64,000 nt of DNA, taken from NCBI GenBank assembly GCA_030549495.1, contig JAUIRK010000530.1:62001-126000 (forward strand), given 5' to 3'. The DNA comes from Nectonema munidae. Lineage: Eukaryota > Nematomorpha > Nectonematoida > Nectonematidae. The notes under the pieces are model-generated. The model made no database searches. It saw nothing but the letters and a program-made list of their open reading frames with translations, and had not been told where the DNA came from. A program made the translations under genes and the position numbers. Each line of letters starts with the position of its first letter. The stretch's first letter is position 1. Of the stretch, positions 47,101 to 62,100 are shown in pieces.

Positions 47101-50100
47101 TATATTCGAGTCTCAAATGCGAATACTTCTACCATCAAAACCAAAAATACAAATACATTTATTACTTTGAATGTTCGACCCTAGCTAACTGGGATAAAGA
47201 CCATGCCATTGGCAAATGGAAGAAGATGATTTATTAATTCAAATGCTTTTTTCATAAACTAAAGATGCCTATACAAATATTCTTATCTACAATGCAAACA
47301 GTGAACAAAAGCGAATTATTGATTCCTATAACTTTTAATAATAATTATATAACTTTTCTTTGATCAATTTCAAATCAATAATTTCAATATTTTTTACAAT
47401 AATGTAGCAAGGATTTCATACTACTTAATTTAAAACTAAAAAAATAGTCAAATGTTTACCTACAAATGCATTTAATTAACATCAGTGCTCTGAAAGTTTC
47501 GGGTTAAAGGTGTGCTCTTTCAGGAGCATAAAAACGTCCTGCTTTGCTGAACACTCTCTCTGATGGTGGCGATCCTACACAACATCAGTGGCACAAAGGA
47601 GCACACTTTTTCAAAAAAATACTCGAATTCCTCAGAATCTTAAAGGTCTTTTTGTGAAAAAAATCAACACTTCAGCAATACAGATGGAGAGATTTGTAAT
47701 AGCTTTAAATTTTTAAGAGAATAAAAATGGAGGTGCACTGCACCACCGCCCTTGTCCTGGCTACGTCATTGCACAACACCCACGTAGCCTTTATATTCTG
47801 TAATTTTTTATATCGCGCATCAAAATTTTGAGGTGTTTTTATTGATATCCTCCCATGCATGATATGATACGCCATAGTCTTGTGTTTAGCATTACATTTT
47901 ACACATTACAAATACAAATGTTTTTGATCCAACCCTACTATGCGAATACCCATAAAAGAAATTTTGGCGGGGCGCCAAAGGGGATACCAGAAAACTTTTA
48001 ATGCGGGGGTTTCAATATATGTTATAAAATTGCTTCAGCCATTGTAGTTCTAGTTTTAAGTACAAAACCGCGTTAACCCTTTGAGGACAAGTGTGACATC
48101 AGTGTACCAAGATATGGAAATAGTTTGCTTTAAACTTTTTAAATTCCACTGAAAAAGAAAGCAGACCAACAAGTCTTCAAAATTTCCGTGCTCAAAGGGT
48201 TAACACATAGCTTAGTTTTAAGAATAGATTAGTTAACCAGTTATCGACCACAGTCGACATATGTCGACTTTACAAAAATAAAATCGTCTGCATTTTTTAA
48301 TGCTTTTTAATACAAATCTTCTGCTTTACATTAAATATCGTCTGATTTATTTTGGTCGTTAACGGGTTAACCTGTATTTTAGCATATTTTACCTGTATTT
48401 ATGCATTATAAATATATTTTCTTAAAACTTTTTCATTGGAAAAATAAAAATGCCATTGCAATGAATTTTTATGGGTAATTTCGTGTAAAAATGTCATTCT
48501 TTTAGGTCTTCCACAACCTACTCTTTTTTGCCATTTAGTTTGCCTCCATTTTGTTGTTTTAATCTAAAGAAAAATATAAACAAGTATGTTTGTATTGGGA
48601 AATTTATTTTTTTGATATAGAGTGTATTGAAAAAATCTATTCAAGCACAGTTGTTATTTGCGTTTGCAATTTTTTATAATATATTTTCTAGTCCATATTT
48701 TGCATTTTGCAGGATGTTTTCGTTGACAAATCTACTTTTGATGAAGAATTTTGATTTTTTTAATTCATATGAAAAGATTTCATTCATTCATTCATCAACA
48801 TATTTCTCTACCTAAATGAAGTGTATTTATTCATTGTTGCTTTACCATTTTTATTATATTTGCCAAGAAAAAGACGCCTGAAATGAGCTTAGCTAGTAAC
48901 ATGTTGGAGTCAAGCTATGTTCTAGGAGAAAATTCTCCTCTAGGGTAAGATCATCATTTAAACTTTTTAAATTTATCTATTCTCTTCATATTTAATAATC
49001 CAGATTTCTCTTCATCCATAAATATTTCGTCAAGACCTCATTTAAACATTTAGATTCTATGCGCCAAAAAAGCTGTGCGATTCATCACACCTGTACATTT
49101 CAAAATATATGCATCCTAAGATGGAATGATGAATATATTTTTAATTTATATTTAAAAAATACTAACGATAAAATCTCAACCATTTACTAACTTAATTAAT
49201 TTATAGATGTGACTTTTATAAAATGAGAAAGATTACGCTAAATGCTACACTAAATGCTCAAAAAAATATCTGAATCTATAAGAGTCTAACTATAACCTAC
49301 GTACGTCATCTACCCGAATTGTATCCTGTGGAGGAGCTAATTCATGAGCCCTTATTACCACTGTATCCATTACAGTTGGATCTTAAAATTTCCAATCTAC
49401 TGCTACGTAGACAATGGTTGACAGTTTCACAGATATGACGTAACTTCTCTATTTGTCTCTGGGCAGCGGTTAAAGAGTGCATCATAATTCATTTGGTATC
49501 GCGTTAGGATTGTCCCTATCAGATTCATGGGCATTGTGCACTAGCAGAAGGTAGCTGTTGATTAATTGCACCCAAATCAAAACTAGGATACAATGTAGGC
49601 ACTGCATTCCTTGTAATAGCAATATTTAGCTCTTCATCAAAATCATACTCTTCCTCTTCATACGGGAGATTTCGTTGTATAATGACTTTTTCCACACTGA
49701 ATTATTTTATTACAGAAAAACAGTGTAAATAAAAATAGGAAATTGACATTTTTGCATCGATTATACACCAGTAAGGAAGAAAAAATAAACTCATGAAAAA
49801 CAATAAAAATACTGTTTTAATAGATAACGAAAAACATTAACAAAAATAAGCAAAGTTAAAATTAAATTATTACTAATTCTCAAGTGATCGCAAAAATTTT
49901 AAACCCGGAAAAATGTTCGAAAAATATTTAAGAATGTCCTTTTCTTTGAGAAAAAGCAAGAAAATCTGATGCTGAAAGTAAAGTGAAGCAGGTTAAATGT
50001 TTTGTGAGGCTACAATTCTATGAATGGTGATGTGAAGTTGGAATGATGCAAATCATGTAGATCGCAATCAGTGTTGATGAAGTTCTATGCATTTAACATT

Positions 50101-53100
50101 GAAAATTATTTAAATGTTACAACTAGCTCGTTGATTGCCTAACTAAGTTGTTAACTATTGAATTGTCATTTCAATTATATGTAGGTGCTTTCAACAAACA
50201 CTAAGTCCATTCTCTACTTTTTTACAACAATGCTGATTCTTTTTGCGCAAAAATTGCCATACCTATGATGATTAACGTATTATTTCGGTAAACCGCATAT
50301 ACAAATACATTTTTAGCAGGCCTTTTATCTAGGAATTTTCTTTTAGATTAATCTTGCGCCTTTGTTCAGAAGCATTTAGTCACACAAGCAAAGAACACTT
50401 GCAATATGAAATGAACGTCGAATCTCAAGTCCTAACACCCACCTATGATATCATTAATGTAATTTTTCTCCATCATATCATACATATCAATGTTATATCC
50501 GATAAGAACTAATTTATTTACCTATAAACTACTTTTAACGTTGTCCTTCAGAAACGTTTGCCCATATGTCATGTATTACTATGGACTAGAAAGAGCATGG
50601 TAAACTTAAAATGAATAAATAAGCCTTATATTTGTTATAGTTATTGCTAAGGACGTCTAAAGTCCTATCTCACTTGAATTTCAATATAATTTGCACTTTT
50701 TTCTTTCTTTTCATTCGCCATAATGATAAATGAGGAAAGTTTCCGCGTCTGATGCCACTGTACACAAAAAAACTTAACGACATAAGCTACATCTCCTGGA
50801 ATGGATTTTTTTTAGTTTATCTACTTTTTTTCAAAGATGTGTTCAGATGCAGTAATTTTTACCAATTTGTTTCCGAGTGGAAACACTATCACTAACTCCA
50901 CCATCCTCACAGGCACACTTTTTATGACGGCGAAGCACACACACGCACATATATCATGGTTAATTTCCAGTGAAAAAACATCACACGTATGTGCCATATG
51001 TGAATGTTGCGAATTTTAGATTTTATTTTGACCTTGACCTATTTATTATCTTTTTGCAATTATAATCACTGCTTAGTTTTATGACTGCTTTTTCAATTAA
51101 ATGTGAATATGATGATGATGATGATGATGATGGAAAATTTGGAGTATAATGTGTACCGTTATTTTTTTATTGTTTTAAGATTAGTTCACTCGCAGATATT
51201 TTTATTTCCAACTTTTAGAAGCACATTCCTATAATCAACAAACTAAGAAAGCAACTAAATCGTCTAACTCTGGAAATGGATGCTAGTAAAAGCAGGTAGT
51301 TCTTCTCTTTCACTTTTTAAAAAAATATTTACTTAACGCCTACAATCACTTTGGTTTCATTGCTGGGCTCTTTAACTGGACATCATATCTTAAAGTTACA
51401 ACCATTGCTTTTTTTAGTGTTTCTGACGAAAAAGATCAAATGGAATAACAATATACGTCGATATAGTCATACATGTCAAATTATGTTTTCAGTAGAACTT
51501 ACACAAGTCGAACAACTTAGTAAATTTTTTTTGGCCGTTTTGAACATTTTTGAGAACGTTTAATTTCTCCATAATCAAATATAACTTGTAATTTATGAAC
51601 TTGAAAAATTGTAATAAAAAAAGTAAAAAGTTTTATTAAAAAGATCTGTTGTTAAAATTTAACATTTTCAGCATGTTTAAAACTTTTTTGAATTTTTCAT
51701 TGTCAAAGCCTTCATTCTTTTCAAATCAACGGCGCACATCCAAGGGGTGGTGGTGTTGAAAAGGCCTTTGGCTTTGCCAATAATTTTTAATTTTTCCAAT
51801 TTTGTAATTGTTTTTCGTATCAAGATTTGTTTGGCTTATCGGTAAACTTTCCATATTACTTTACTTGTTTTACGCTTGAGCTTCACACACAAATTCTTTT
51901 AAAGTAAAATTTAAAAATTATAAAAAAAGTTCACACTCCATTATTTCTTCAAAATAAACAGTTAAAGATTTTATTTTTAGGAATTTTTTCATTTGAACAG
52001 TTTTTTTCATAATCAACGTTCATATATTCATTCACATCACCCTAATTTTTGTTCAAACAATTTGAAAGTATAAATATATTTAGACCGAATTTTGTGTTTC
52101 TATTCTCTTCAAAATCTGTCGACCCTTAACCCTATAAAAAATTTTAATATTTTTTAATGTTTGTAGTTTTCTTTATTTAGGGAGAAGACATTTAAAAAAT
52201 GTAATGGAAAAATTAAGAATAATAAATAAAAATTCTATTTCCAAAAAGTACACATTTTTTATTGTAAAAAATAAACCTGAATTAGTAATAATTATTAATT
52301 CAATCTAATACTTTTGTTCGGCTTATAAAAAAATAACTACGATTTAGCCGTAATTTTTATCATTAAGCGTTAGTGAGAAACATTAATTATAAATTTTTGC
52401 GAGTCACATGCTGATCCGTTTTCACATGTCCCGATTACCATATGTTTACTGTATTCACCGTTTTCTAATTAAATTCTCTTCCATTCCTAAACTTATATTT
52501 AGTTAAATCTATAATTTCATCCAAAAGACCAAAAAGAAACAAATTTAGGCTTTTAAAATAAATATATACCTCACCATAGATTATCACAGATATACTACTA
52601 ATCATTTCTTATCCTCACTTAATATGGAATCATTTAAATCAATTGAATTACGTCATAAATTCTCTGTAGCTGTATTTTCCTAAAAATTTAGCACAGATTT
52701 TAGAATCGTAACTCATGGATAAGTGAAAAAATGATCAACCTTGAATGAGGTTATGAGATTAATTTGATCTCACCGCCATCTTCAAATGAGGCAGTTGATT
52801 TTCATATTTTATATCAAGTTTCAGTGTCGTCTATTTTTTTGATCAAAGGATTAACCATTTACCTTGCTGCACAATGAAAGTGTTCAAAGAAAAGAGTGGG
52901 TCGTCAGAGTAACATTGAGAGAATTGTGTTTTGGCAGAGATAAACTCAACTATGGGCTTAATAGGATGATCCAAAGATTATGTGATGAGCAGCCTCTTTG
53001 GGGCGTTTTTGAATGTAATAATATATTTATGAATGGTCATCCTAATCTAGGATCTATAATTCAAATGATTATGAACTTTTCCGTTTACAAGGTTGGAAAT

Positions 53101-56100
53101 ACTGCTTTTTCCATTTGAAAACCAAAAGTATTTGGAGCGAGATATCATTCATCTAAGTTCTGTAATTTCCTTCTTTTAATAAACTGCTTTTAAGTTTAGG
53201 AAAATTTCCAATATATTTTTCGAGTGATGAGGTATTTATTTGTGTGCCAGTTTTCTCGTTTGAATAAAAAGCTAGGACAATAGAGTTCTGCTCGACCTCT
53301 ACGCACCCATATACGCGTGTGTGAATATTTATGCGCGTACATGCTCCTTAATTGTATTAGTTATCGCAATACTGCCTGAAAGAAAGAAACAACGATAATT
53401 GAATTTGTGAGCGCACACGCACAAGTATTGTGTCTTCTCTCCCAAAGAAGGTTTCATCACAATGCTGATGATTTCCCCAATATCACAATTCCTTTACAAA
53501 GCTACTGCTTTACTGAAAGAGAATATTCTTCATCTAGGATGGCAGTTTTTCACAAACTTGTTTATCTTTTTGGTTAAAAGAATTTCTATTTTTTTTAATT
53601 CAGTTTCTTGTTCTTTTATAACATCAACACACAGTTTTGAAAATTCATTTGCTCAAGTGAGTTTCAAATACAGGGGGCAAAATAAAAATAATATATACAT
53701 AGAATACACCTCAATTCTTACAAATGAGAAAAATTTTTTTAAATGTCCTATTAATTCTAATAAAATTCTAATGAAATGAATTTTTAGGGTGTCATTAAAT
53801 ACCTTTTGTCATAGCACAACTCATCTGAAATGTGTCTTCATTTTGTAAGATTATTCTTTGAAAATAGTGTTCCAATTTCTTTGATGATAAATTATTTAAT
53901 ATTATTTAAGTGCGTAGCTTTGGAGAGGGGGCGTCGCTAAAGTTTTGGTATGGGGCGCCATTGTAAATAGGAGAAACCACTCACACCATAATGGTGTGCA
54001 TAATGCATTCAAATCATTAATCCTTTCTTCACAATAAGACTAGAGATTCACAGAACCTCAAAATGAAAGAACCAACAAATTCCATTTTTTTGGTACCAAA
54101 AGAATTTTTGCTCAGTTATAATTTTCCCCCGAGGCGCGACATGGGCGTGTGAGGTCCTGTCCATTTGATTCTGTATCGCATACAAAAAGATCACTTTCAG
54201 CTTCATCATCTACCTCCTGGCTGCTTTGATTTCCTTCTACTCAATCCAGAGTTGTTTTCAAACATGATTCTTCTTCTAAATCAAGTCTAACTTCTTGGGC
54301 ATCTATTCTACTGGATCATAGACAAATAAAAACACGTTTTTTTTATATAAAATAACTTCTCTAATTTTCATTCATTTTAATTGAAGGAGTAGGAAAAATA
54401 TACAAAGAAAAGGGAAAAAGTATACACGCTTGAGAAAATAACAACGACAGTCCACTAACAGATAGAATAACAAAACGTATGCATGATAAGTGAGTGAGCA
54501 ATATAAAAGCAATTAAATGATAGATTTATCAAAAGGAGTGCATTTGTGCTTGTCAAAAAGCAATGAGAATAGTTTAGAGTTGATATGTATTAACACGAAT
54601 ACTGAAATAACAGCATCTTTTACATTTAATCATTAGTGAAGTATGTGTGTGTGTGTGTGTGTGTACACTTTGTGGTCATAATGCCATACTCAAACTTGCT
54701 TATAAATTCTGCTAAATTATAAATTACAAATCTTTTATGGTTATAGTTTAATTAGTATTTATTGTGAGTTTGACTGCCAAAATATTTTTGCGTGCACAAA
54801 AGATATATCAGTTAAAATATTTTTCGTATATATCATATGTATAGCTGATCATGAGAGCATTACTGTCGAGTATAAGCTGAACCTTTGCACTCTTATTCTA
54901 AATACATCTAATTCTTGCTGGAACGAGGCACGAAAAAATGAACTAAGCATTTTAAAAGAAGCTATATAAATTTCTTTTAAATAATGTGGAAGGACGAATC
55001 AATGAAAATATATTATCACTTTTTATTGCTGGTTGGTTTGCTATGCTTTTTCAATTTTGCATGCTATTAATTTGAATCGATACCTATTTTAATTAGGTAT
55101 TTTGTTTTATCAATAAAGTTATAATTCAAGTTTTAAGGAAATTGGATATTCGCACACACGCGCTCGCTCACACTTCTAAAAATCATTGATATATTCAAAT
55201 CCTTGAATTTTGTCCACTGTAAAGCGTTTAAATCCTGTCACTCAAACACATGTTTTACATATTGTATCAGTTTAAAGATCAATAATACCGCGAAATTAGT
55301 AATGTAATCGCTAGGGCAACAAAAGTTGACCTAACGACCTAAAAAGGGTGACCTTATTTGTAAAAAAAATTGACACAATAAAATCACTTATGTCAATTAT
55401 TATTAATATTATTATTGTAAATATACCATCTAATATTTTTAAGTATTCTCTTTTAAAAAGGCGTAATTTTTGAAAAAAAAAAGATTTATAATCACTTGAA
55501 ATTTATCTTTCCCTTGTCTGTCTGTTGTCTGTGCATCAGAACCAAAATCAAAATTTTTAGATATTATCATATTTAACATGTTATTTTTCATAACCTAATA
55601 TGTACCAATGTTGTCGGATAATTTGAAATTGAGGAATTTTTTTCACCCTTCATTATAAAAAAGGTATATGTTATCTTAAAGTATAGCATTAAATTGTTTT
55701 TGTTCAGTCTTCTAATTGTACTGGGCGTTATTTTTTAAATGATCCAGTAGCATTGGATATGGAAGCCTTAAAGGCAAAAACTGTTCAAACCCGCATTCAA
55801 TTTGTATATTAAACTGGGACTGTACCATAAACAATAAGGTGTTTTTATTCTGAACAAGAACCCCTTTCCCTATTAAGGAAGAATTTCTCAAGATCTTTAA
55901 GCAATGTGAAAATATAGAAACGATATTTATATTAAAAACGATATTTATAATTTATAATCGATTTTATAGCAAATCAGGGCTGCTGATAATATTTGTGTGT
56001 TAGAGAATTTTAAAAATTGATTTTTCATTGTCAAACATCTTACTATAATCACTTACTGCAAAACAAAATGGTTTGATTTTGCTAAAATATTTTACTTTGT

Positions 56101-59100
56101 TTTCCTATACATAAATTTCAATCTAATAATAATTTAAACATTTTTTTCACCTGAATAAATCTAAAAAGAAATTTTAAAGAAATACTTTTTGAAACCTCGA
56201 TAACTGTAGACATTATCGAACGATATAAGACGATATGAAAATGTATTTTCAAAAATGAATTAGTAAAACTTTTTAAAACTTTTTCTTGTACCTGTATCCC
56301 TTTTGATGGAGAACATATTTTAACGAACTTCGGAAACCTAAAAACGATCATTTTTAGGATATCTAAAGTAACATGAAAAGTTTCACATTTTTGATTGACA
56401 TATGTCATAAAAACATCAAAAATATAGAGTGCATTTTCATTGATAATTATTTTTATGGAAATTTTTCAAAGAGTCACTTGTCGTAGACTCATATATCGAA
56501 TCCTAATTGCCCTGGACTAAATTATTAGGCACTAAGACCTTGAATCACTGAGTTATCAGGGTATTAACTAGTCCTGCAATGCATTTTCCTAATTGTGCTT
56601 TCAAAAGATTTTGGAATGTGAGAAAAAAAGAATAAAAAATGTGTTATTTGCGCATCTGTTTATACTAGAGATTTGCAATAGAGTATACGCGCATTACGCA
56701 TTAAACCTGCTTTTTTGTCCAAAGTTTTTTCTCAAAACCATATTGTATGAATTTTTAAATAATGAATAGCATAGTTTTTATTATTAAATAAAACAATTTG
56801 TTGTTGTTGCTTTAAAAATTAAGTGATGTACAAGACTAAGTCTTAAAATTAAAATATCCTAATCCGTTTGCGCTTCATTCCCAATCCCAATCAGAAATGT
56901 CCGGTTAACATGCTAATTTTAGTTATTGGATTTTAAAATGTTTATTTTATCAGGTACTTTGAAAATGTTCGGAGATCATGCAGTAGTACATCTGATATTC
57001 AAGTCAATCATCATAAAAGCGAAAATTTGAAGGATGAATTTGAAGATGCTTCTTCCAAACTTGAAACTTGTCGCGTAATATATTTTACCTCTCTTTTTCT
57101 TTCAACGAGGAATATCTTCCACTTTCTTTTGTCTTTTATTTCAGGATTTGTATGCAACTGAGTTGTTTGGATTTCTCTCTAAGGAAGCTGAAATTTCACA
57201 AAACTTCTTAAAGGTCTGAACCATACCCTTAGATTTAATTCAATCACCCATTTTTCCAATTAAAATTGTATTCTGGTGAAGTTATTTAGTTCATTGTTTT
57301 TTAGAATCTTGAAAAATTCATCAGATAGTGTAGTGGTAGAAGTGTTTCGTCTTTTTTTCAGTAATCCTGGCTTCAACTCGTATTCGTGACCATTCCTATC
57401 ATTCGTCCAGTTATGCTAGAATCACTGCACCGCTGATTTTGACTGTTTAAATACATTCCTCAATTCGCATAAGGGTCGACAAGTGCTCAACCAATTTCTA
57501 AATGGGCCTAAATTTTAAAAGCTTTTATCAGTGTTAGGATTAGTGTGAAATTAGCAATAGTGTTGGACATTAGAATTAGTGTTAGGGTTGAAGTTATGTT
57601 TAGTGTTAGAGCAATCGTACAATATGAATCCTCAAATTCAAACTTATCATGAATTGTTAACCGTATTAATTGAAGATTTCAAAAAGTGTCATGCTTTCAA
57701 TTTACATACTCAAAGAGAAACTACGCAAGTTGGAAACTACACTGACGACTTTATGGCGATTTGTATTGCTATGGAAACAAAGTTTAATGTAATGAGAATA
57801 ATATCTATATTGAATGAGCAGAACAACTTATGTAAATATATTCCATGCCATTTTAAATGATGTTAGTCCTAAACTTTAAACATTTAGAAATTTATTGATT
57901 TTGTATTATATTTAATGTACTTGATCAAATTATCAGGATTTAATTCATTTTGACTGCAAATTGGATTCTTAAGAGAATCTATTAACATTTTTAATTAAAA
58001 CCGATTTTTTTAAACAAAAGCATGGCTGGATCTAGGAATTCATGGTTAGGGGTCTTACTCAAATATATATAAAAAATAGATCAAATTTTATTCATGATAT
58101 GATATATTGCTAACTTTAATAATTATGTAAGCTTGTTTTTGTCACCATATTTAAACTGGATTAAAAATAAAAAGTTTAAATTACATTTATTGAATATCAT
58201 AATGATAAGTTTGAATAAATAAAAATTTTGTATATAAATGATTTTACCAATCTATTTTTTCTCTTTTTTTTTTAAATCTTACTGTGTGTCTGTATGTGTA
58301 TAAAGTCTAACAATAAATCCATTTTTAAAATAATTTATACACAAATTTCTATGTATTTAAGAAAGTGAAAATAATAGAACAAGTTTAATCTCGCATAACT
58401 TAGAATGAATAAATAATAAAAAATTAAGTTTCAATAGTTACTAATTATAGGAATATATTTAAAAATGCTAAAAATTATTTGTCAATGATGTACAGTCAAA
58501 CCAGCCCTAAGGACTCCTCTCTAAAACGACCTGGATTTTTTCCTCCCAAGACACTCTCCACTGTTAAAGCCTTGTTTAAGCGACTCATTGTCCTAGGGGA
58601 TGAACGACCATGTTTTCCAACCCCAATCGTGGATAAAGTCCTGAATTAGGCGACCGTTCTTCAATTCGAATTTAAATTCTTCCTTCATATTCCTTATCAG
58701 CATGCCTGTGTGTATGTGTATAGAGTAAAACATCCACCGTACTGACTCGACGCAATAAAAGTTTTCTTATAAAGACATTGCATTGAGATGTAAAATAAAG
58801 ACGTTGAATTGAGAAATAAAGTGAGCCTTTGAAAAAGCATCCACTGTTTATATGTGTCTACTAATGGGCCGAGAGGGGGTAAAGAATCCGCAAACCTAAG
58901 ACTCAAAAACTTTTAACGAGAACGATGTCATGCGTGAATGAGTGAAATCGACTATATGAGCAATTGCCATCACCGCTCTTGACATTCATTCACCGTTTAT
59001 CACCAGCCTTGAAAGCCTTCACATAAATAACCTTACTTTATTTTATTTATTTTTTAATATAATAATTTCCGATAACACATATATATTTTTTCTTTGTATT

Positions 59101-62100
59101 TAAGATTCTTGAAGTAAAATTAGAATACCACAAAACAGTTGTCAAAATTTTAGAATCTCTTCTTCCCAAAGCCAGGGAACATATCGGTATGTGTTTGTCT
59201 TTTCACAATCCTTTTATATTTTACTTTTATTTTGCACAATAGATACCTCTAATAGTCATCCTATCTTTGGAGTTTCTCTACAAGAATCTGTTAAGAATAG
59301 ACAATCTCAAATTTCTCCAGTCATTAAGATGTGTGTATGCAAGTTGTTAGAAAATGGTTTGGATGAAATGGTACTCCTTACTTTTCCTTTGGCCACCAAA
59401 CAAATCCATGAAATATAAAGACATTTTCTTAAATATCATATAAATGAAAATTATACGTGGAATTAATCAAAGAACTTAAGCGAAAAGAAATTTTTTATGT
59501 AGCTTTGGATCAGTGATTCTCACCCTTATTTCTCTTATGGATCTCTTTAGTTGAACAATCTTTTGTGGAATCCTTATTTTTTATTGATATCAATTTTATA
59601 TTTCTAGTGGTTTTATTTATCAAAAATATAAGAATAAGTAAACCGTTCTTAATCACTGTTTCTTATTTGTTTGCTCAATTAATTTTAAACTCTATCTACT
59701 AAAAATTCATCAAAAATTAAGTCAAAAAAATCATAAAATATGCTGTTTCGTGTGAGAGTGAAACTTGATGTTATGAGGCTTAATTTGGCATGTCAGGTTC
59801 GAAGACGAACTTAAATCTCCGCTATCAATTTCATTTGGTCGCTTTGGACTTTTTGATTGCAGATAAAGAACACGACTGAACGCTTTACAATTAACATTTA
59901 ATTATATTTTAATCACTTTTAGTATCAAATCTGATTTAACAAGATCTAAAGATGTACCATAATTTTTTTTTCCAATTTCCTGACTTCAAATTTGAAATAT
60001 TCTCATATCGACCCCACTAAAAATAGTGTGGTCACTTTTTGGGGTTCACATGAAACACTGCTTTAAATGAAGGCAAAAATTGAAGCATGACAAAACCAAT
60101 GAAATTTGAGACACGAACCTTCAATACAGAATCCCTCTAACTGTCACACCCAATTTTTTAATATTTTTTTGTCATAGATTGTGTGAAGTTTATTTAAGCT
60201 TGCTAAATTTTTACTGCAGAGAGGAAATGATTAATTAAAAGCATATTTGCTATTCGATGAAATTATCGAAAGGGGAAACTAAAGACTAATCTAATTGCCG
60301 TTAGTTCGAAATAGCACACAAATATTTTTGTGAAATCCTAAGTTGGCAAGAAAAGATCAATATGCACTCTGCACAAAGTGCAATGTTGATGGTAAAGATG
60401 CATAGAAAACAAAAAACATTCAAGAACTGTTTTTGGGTTGACTCTCATTTTACGTTATCTCTTTATAAGCAAAATCTATCGGTCACAAGAAAATATTTAA
60501 AGTGAGTGAACACTTTTCCTTCCAGAAGTGTTAATTGGATTGAGATCTACAATTTTTTTATTATTAAAAATGATAAAAATTATTACTTTTCAGAAACACA
60601 TACCTCAAAGAATTAATGATCTATTAGTATAAACATGTGCGAGGGGGTGAGTGGAAAAAATTATGAAACTGGATAGGCAGATTTCTCAAAATTTAGGATA
60701 TTCCAAACTTTAAACTCATTAAAAGAAGTGTGAGATAACTAATCCTATTATTCAATCGTATATAACGGACGATATAAAATATTGAAAAAAGGTATAAATC
60801 ATTTACTCGCATTCTTATCAATCAATTTACGGAGTGACTTATTCGTGCCAACCTCAAGACAATTTTAATTTTATAATTTCAATTATGTTCTAAAAGTAAT
60901 ATTTATAACCTTCTTAAAATCCAATTTTTTTTATGTTTTTTCCATTTAAATTCCTATTCCTTTAATTTAGGAATTACAAAATATATAGTAAGGTTTAAAT
61001 GATCTATGGATAAATATTTTTTTATATAATTTATTTTTCCAATTATTTAAAAATTAAACAAATAAGACTTATCTTATTCAGTTTGTAAAAAATGACTGAA
61101 AAAATATTGGTTTTAGAACATAAACGAAATTATAAAATTTACGGTATAATAGGTTTTCTTGAAGTTGGCCTAAATTAGTCACTCGAAACAATTCACCTTA
61201 CTAATTTTTAATGTCGGTTCCATATTACAATTGATATAATTTTAAGGGTCTCTTCAGAATTGCTGGAAGTTTCAGCAAAATAAAGAAACTTAAATCAGCT
61301 CTAAATTCTTCATCTTTCATGGATCTTTCCGAAGAAATGGTTGATCCACATGTGATAGCAGGTATTAATATGATTTTCATTTTATCTTTTGTTCAATACG
61401 AGAAACCACTCACACCATATAAGTGTGCATAATGCATCCACACCATTTATTTCATAAGAACGCTAGGGATTCAGAGAAACTCGAATTGAATTTTTTTGAA
61501 TAGTAAGTTGTATATTTTACTAGTTTAAAATCCATATTACATCTGTCCGATATTTTTTGAAAAGGAGAACTTGAAGTATTTTTAGGTAACGAAGACACTT
61601 TTGATACAAATTGTAGAAAAAAAACTTTATTAGAAGCGATGCGAAGAAGAGGAATCATAATATGTTGCAAAAGGCGAGGCTTATATACTTGCGAAACGAG
61701 TTAAGGTGTATGCTTGCGGTGTGCCGATTAAAGAATGTGTTGTTGCTCAGAGGCGTACTTTCGGTTAAGGTAACGCTAATCCGCATGAATTGTTGCTGGA
61801 CATCTTACACAAATAAAAAAGTTTTCCAAAAAAAATCAAGATGGAAGATGATATTTCATGGAAGAAAAACTATGATATGTTTGAGAATGTATTGCAAGAT
61901 TTCAAAAATAATTTGCTGGAAAATGGTTTTTTTTGCATTGATAAAACTCATTTTTCTAGTTTTACTTGTTCATTTTTTTGGTATTGTTTTATTCAATGGA
62001 TATTATCAAGTCCCTAATGAAGAACATTATTGGTAGACAAGCGAAGATTTGTCAAACAACATTCTTCCAAAATTAATGTCTCGTTTCAAATTTCGAAATA

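Noticed and set aside
47031-47237. 68-codon ORF starting MYIQPSRVLRGLG
   Set aside because: No motif, no fit to the host gene, and length expected by chance.
49250-49700. Less AT-rich stretch that looked like minus-strand coding sequence
   Set aside because: Fragments such as LTAAQRQIEKLRHICE can be read, but no frame stays open and no family fits.
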